Positions 60,675 to 64,000 of a stretch of DNA of 64,000 nt are shown in pieces. Every line of letters begins with the position of its first letter. The first letter of the stretch is position 1. Under the pieces are notes generated by a model, which was given only the letters and a program-made list of their open reading frames with translations, was not told where the DNA came from and ran no database searches. The position numbers and the translations under genes are program-made. Source of the DNA: Gemmobacter lutimaris (GTDB taxonomy: Bacteria; Pseudomonadota; Alphaproteobacteria; Rhodobacterales; Rhodobacteraceae); assembly GCF_003570715.1 (NCBI RefSeq), contig NZ_QXXQ01000002.1:124001-188000 (forward strand), written 5' to 3'.

Positions 60675-62756
60675 ATGCCTATTCACGCCCGTGCAAGACG
60701 CACACTTCTGCTGACCGCCGCCACCGCCATGGCGCTGACCGCCCAACCCGCCGCCGCACAGGACACCACCGAGGCGGGCGGCTTCTTCCAGATGCTTGGC
60801 CGCATCATCCTTGGCACCGGCACTGCCAAAGTGGCCATCGACACCCCACAGGCGGTCAGCGTGGTCGAACAGGAAGACATCGACCGCGCGCAACCGCTGA
60901 GCGTGGGGGACCTGTTCAAGGGGGTGCCCGGCGTTCAGGCGGCCGGGGCCTCGGCGCGGATGCTGGGGCAGGCGTTCAACATCCGTGGCATCGGCAATAC
61001 CGAACAGGCGGCTTCGGAAGAGCGGATCAAGGTCGTGGTCGATGGCGCGCCGAAGTTCTTTGAACAATACCGCATGGGGTCTTTTTTCGGCGACCCGGAA
61101 CTGTTCAAGCGGGTCGAGGTGCTGCGCGGCCCGGCCTCGTCAACGCTTTATGGCTCGGGGACCATCGGCGGGGTGGTTTCCTTCACCACCAAGGATGCGT
61201 CAGATTTCCTGACGGCAGACGAAAACAACGCAGTGCGGCTGAAAGCTGGCTATGGCTCGAATGGCGACAGCAGCCGGTTGGGGCTGATCTGGGCTGCCCG
61301 GCGCGGTAATGCGGAATTCCTGACCGCGCTGAACAGTTCGCGCGGCGGGCAGATGAAGGACGGCGCCGGCAATGCCCTGCAAGGCACCGAACACGAGGCG
61401 ATGTCGGGCCTTGTGAAAGGCAAGTTCAACTTCGGCGATGACGGTGATCAAAGTGTCACCCTGTCCTTCTCGCGCACGGACAGCGATCTGGACGATACGG
61501 CGGTGGCGCAGACCGGCGGCGCGGCCATGGCAGGCTTCGGCACCGCCGATGTGCATACGATCGACGATACCGCGACACTGACCTGGCACCACGGCTTTGC
61601 CGACAACCCGCTGCTCGATCTGACGGTGCAGTTGTCCTATACCGATACCTCGGTCGAGAAGCGCAACTTCTCGTTCGGGTTCATGTGTGGTCCCGGCACG
61701 CTGCAAGTGCTGTGTGACAGCGATTTCGCCTATGAGACCACCACCCTGAAGGTGGAAAACACGGCTGAACTGTCGGCGGGCAACTGGGACAACTTCGTTA
61801 CTTTCGGCGTCCAGATGTCGGAACAGAAGCGCGTCGCCACCTCGTCGCTGGGTGCGCTGGGCTTTCACCCCGAAGGCACCGACCGCAAGACCGGCGTCTA
61901 TGTGCAGGGCGAATTCACCTGGAACGACCGCCTGACAATCATGCCGGGCCTGCGTGCCGATTTCGGCCAGAGCACACCTTCGGCCGCCTCGGTCGCGGCA
62001 GGGGCCAGTGCCGAAGACGATACCGCCGTCTCGCCCAAGCTTTCGGTTCTGTATGAGATCAACGACCAATGGGGCGTTTTCGGCACCTGGGCGCGGACGG
62101 AGCGGATGCCGACGCTGGACGAGCTTTACAGCTATGATGCCGACGAAACGCCAAGCCTGAACCTGAACAAGGAAGAGGCTGAAACGGTGGAACTCGGCTT
62201 CACCTTCAAGCGGGAAAACCTGCTGTCGGATGGTGACAGCCTGCAACTGAAGGCCACCGCTTTCCATAACGACCTGACCAATCTGATCGCGCGCGATTCC
62301 ACAGCAGGCACGCCCTATTATCGCAACGTCGCGGCGGCAAAGATCTGGGGGGCGGAACTGGAAGCCGCCTATGATGCGGAACGCTGGTTCGGCAGCCTTG
62401 CATGGAGCCATGTGAAATCGAAAGACACATCGACCGGCCTGACGCTGGCCGATACCCCGGCCGAAAATGTGGCGCTGACGCTGGGTGCCAAGCTGCCCGA
62501 GCACAATCTGGTGCTGGGCTGGCGCGGCTATTACTTCGACGGGATTACCACATCCTCGGCCACTACTTCGGCGGGCGCTTACGACACGCATGACATCTTC
62601 GTCACCTGGACGCCGGATAGCGGTGTGCTTGCCGGGATGGATGTGAACTTCGCGGTCGAGAACGTGTTCGACCAAAGCTATCGCAACAACCTGTCGCTGG
62701 ATGCGGCGCCGGGGCGGAATGCGAAGCTGTCGATCAGCAAGGCGTTCACATGGTAA
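60675..62756 (+). CDS. hmuR: TonB-dependent heme receptor (HmuR)
   Basis: A 693-residue outer-membrane receptor. Signal peptide [29 protein letters not shown]; plug about 45-165 ([45 protein letters not shown]-like [33 protein letters not shown]), then the barrel. [34 protein letters not shown] corresponds to the FRAP/NPNL region of heme receptors. It ends in Trp after KAFT. AAGGGA precedes the ATG. Its stop overlaps the exbB start. Divergent position to hmuSTUV supports heme as ligand. Confidence 0.92.
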   Translation: MPIHARARRTLLLTAATAMALTAQPAAAQDTTEAGGFFQMLGRIILGTGTAKVAIDTPQAVSVVEQEDIDRAQPLSVGDLFKGVPGVQAAGASARMLGQAFNIRGIGNTEQAASEERIKVVVDGAPKFFEQYRMGSFFGDPELFKRVEVLRGPASSTLYGSGTIGGVVSFTTKDASDFLTADENNAVRLKAGYGSNGDSSRLGLIWAARRGNAEFLTALNSSRGGQMKDGAGNALQGTEHEAMSGLVKGKFNFGDDGDQSVTLSFSRTDSDLDDTAVAQTGGAAMAGFGTADVHTIDDTATLTWHHGFADNPLLDLTVQLSYTDTSVEKRNFSFGFMCGPGTLQVLCDSDFAYETTTLKVENTAELSAGNWDNFVTFGVQMSEQKRVATSSLGALGFHPEGTDRKTGVYVQGEFTWNDRLTIMPGLRADFGQSTPSAASVAAGASAEDDTAVSPKLSVLYEINDQWGVFGTWARTERMPTLDELYSYDADETPSLNLNKEEAETVELGFTFKRENLLSDGDSLQLKATAFHNDLTNLIARDSTAGTPYYRNVAAAKIWGAELEAAYDAERWFGSLAWSHVKSKDTSTGLTLADTPAENVALTLGAKLPEHNLVLGWRGYYFDGITTSSATTSAGAYDTHDIFVTWTPDSGVLAGMDVNFAVENVFDQSYRNNLSLDAAPGRNAKLSISKAFTW

Positions 62757-63646
62757 AAGCTCGGGTTCTGCTGGTTCTGGCGCTTTTGGCGGGCCCTGCT
62801 TTCGGGCAGACGCCTCCCCTTGGCATGGGCTTGGCAGAGCCTCCGGCGCAGCTCGCGGCACCCTTGTCCGATCCTTTGGATCGGGCAGGGTTGCCGCAAG
62901 CCGAGGCTGGGGTCGGGGCTGCGGCCGCCCCGGCCCCGGTACCTGCCGTTACCGCCCCGCAGGGCGGGCACGGCGATCTGGTAACCATCGTGCGGCAGGC
63001 GCATTGGCTGGTTCAGGCGGTCATGGCGGTGCTGGCGCTGGCGGCGCTGACGGCCCTGACGGTCTGGCTGCACAAGAGTGTGGAATTCGCGCTGGCCCGT
63101 CGCCGTCTGGCGCGGGCGCTGCACATGGTGGCCGGGGCCGCCACGCTGGAGGAGGCCGCGCAGGGTATGGCCGCCGCCCGCGGCCCCGGTGCCGAGATGG
63201 CCCGCGCCGCCGCCTCCGAACTTGGCCTTGCTCTGGAAGACCCGGCACTGCTGCCCGGCACCCGTGACCGCACCCGGCTGCTGTTGGAGCGGATCGAGGC
63301 AGGTGCCGCGCTGCACCTGCGCGCGGGCACCGGCATTCTGGGTTCCATCGCCGCAACCGCGCCATTCATCGGGCTGTTTGGCACTGTATTCGGCATCATG
63401 AATTCCTTCATCGCCATTGCAGACAGCGGCACCACCAGCCTTGCCGTCGTCGCGCCGGGCATTGCCGAGGCTTTGCTTGCCACAGCCATCGGGCTGGCGG
63501 CGGCGATTCCGGCGGTGTTGATCCACAACCTGCTGTCGCGGCGGCTGGCGGGCTACCGCCACAGGATGACCGACCTTGCAGCGGCGCTTGAGGCGCTGCA
63601 AAGCCGCGCGCTGGACCGGGCGGCGGCGCAGGGCAAGGGGGCCTGA
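62750..63646 (+). CDS. exbB: ExbB of the heme TonB system
   Basis: A 298-residue ExbB, much longer than the one in the copper operon. It starts with a cleavable signal peptide ([18 protein letters not shown]) and an Ala/Pro-rich periplasmic extension to about residue 75, then TM1 ([23 protein letters not shown]) and the core [60 protein letters not shown]. Such extended ExbB forms are common in heme loci of alphaproteobacteria. The start overlaps the end of hmuR by 7 bases. Confidence 0.92.
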   Translation: MVKARVLLVLALLAGPAFGQTPPLGMGLAEPPAQLAAPLSDPLDRAGLPQAEAGVGAAAAPAPVPAVTAPQGGHGDLVTIVRQAHWLVQAVMAVLALAALTALTVWLHKSVEFALARRRLARALHMVAGAATLEEAAQGMAAARGPGAEMARAAASELGLALEDPALLPGTRDRTRLLLERIEAGAALHLRAGTGILGSIAATAPFIGLFGTVFGIMNSFIAIADSGTTSLAVVAPGIAEALLATAIGLAAAIPAVLIHNLLSRRLAGYRHRMTDLAAALEALQSRALDRAAAQGKGA

Positions 63647-63650
63647 GCCA

Positions 63651-64000
63651 TGGCGTTTTCCAGCGGCAGCCATGACGAGGACGAAATCGCCGACATCAAC
63701 GTGACGCCCTTCATCGACGTCATGCTGGTGCTGCTGATCGTCTTCATGGTTGCGGCGCCGCTGTCTACCGTGGATGTGCCGGTGAACCTGCCTGCCAGCA
63801 GCGCCCCCCCGCGCGAGCGCGAGGAGGAGCCGCTGTGGCTGACCCTGACGCGCGAGGGCGATCTGCGGCTGGGCGAGGCTATCGTATCGGCGGCGGGTCT
63901 TGGCCCCGCGCTGGATCGGGCCAGCAATGGCAACCGTGCCGTGCCGGTCTTGCTGCGCGCCGACAGCCGCATTCCCTATGGCGACCTGATGCAATTGCTC
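63651..64000 (+). CDS. exbD: ExbD of the heme TonB system (cut by the window end)
   Basis: The first 116 residues are visible. A cytoplasmic start MAFSSGSHDEDEIADINVTPFIDV leads into the membrane helix MLVLLIVFMVAAPLS, which contains the conserved proton-carrying Asp (FIDVML). Then come the start of the periplasmic domain and ADSRIPYGDLMQLL. It lies 4 bases behind exbB. A tonB gene probably follows beyond the window. Confidence 0.92.

Overview
The window comes from an alphaproteobacterium of the Rhodobacteraceae/Paracoccaceae type (Rhodobacter-Gemmobacter-like). Pointers are the GC-rich codon use, an RpoE-ChrR pair with promoters of the form TGATCC-N18-TAAGC, the hemN-fnrL-uspA-ccoNOQP order with FNR boxes, a membrane-anchored cytochrome c, and many start/stop overlaps of the ATGA kind. 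No rRNA, tRNA, CRISPR array, transposase or prophage was seen; the only RNA gene recognised is the SRP RNA.

Layout. 0.05-8.3 kb: an eight-gene homoprotocatechuate (3,4-dihydroxyphenylacetate) meta-cleavage operon on the minus strand with a divergent MarR repressor. It carries two non-homologous ring-cleavage dioxygenases. 8.4-10.6 kb: a periplasmic sulfurtransferase, a YeeE/YedE thiosulfate-type transporter and a coupled microprotein. 11-16.3 kb: a CUT2 sugar ABC transporter with an ATP-dependent dihydroxyacetone-type kinase. 16.9-17.2 kb: an orphan WGR protein. 17.3-25.3 kb: DUF2946 protein, exbB, exbD, tonB, an OprC/NosA-type copper TonB receptor and two paralogous RTX proteins with methionine clusters. 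I propose this is a secreted-protein copper acquisition system, and it is the most interesting locus here. 25.4-31.2 kb: a singlet-oxygen (RpoE/ChrR) regulon with divergent RpoE promoters in one palindrome. 31.4 kb: SRP RNA (minus strand). 31.5-38.2 kb: mostly housekeeping genes, including a CpdB-type nucleotidase broken by a one-base frameshift, nudC, pheA and a cytochrome c. 38.4-45.4 kb: yejABEF peptide importer plus a glycosyltransferase. 45.4-53.2 kb: hemN, fnrL, an apparently foreign gene, uspA and the cbb3 oxidase operon ccoNOQP. 53.3-56.4 kb: a third RTX protein, a 49-codon small gene, a LysR regulator and a cation diffusion facilitator. 56.7-64 kb: heme uptake, with hmuSTUV on the minus strand and divergent hmuR-exbB-exbD, cut by the window edge.

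How the parts fit together. The hpa operon turns homoprotocatechuate into pyruvate and succinate, and its gabD handles the final semialdehyde. Two separate TonB/ExbBD energising systems sit in the window, one with a copper receptor and one with a heme receptor. Both metals are cofactors of the cbb3 oxidase encoded between them, and hemN and fnrL supply and regulate the same low-oxygen respiratory programme. No type I secretion system for the three RTX proteins lies in the window, so it must be encoded elsewhere if they are secreted.
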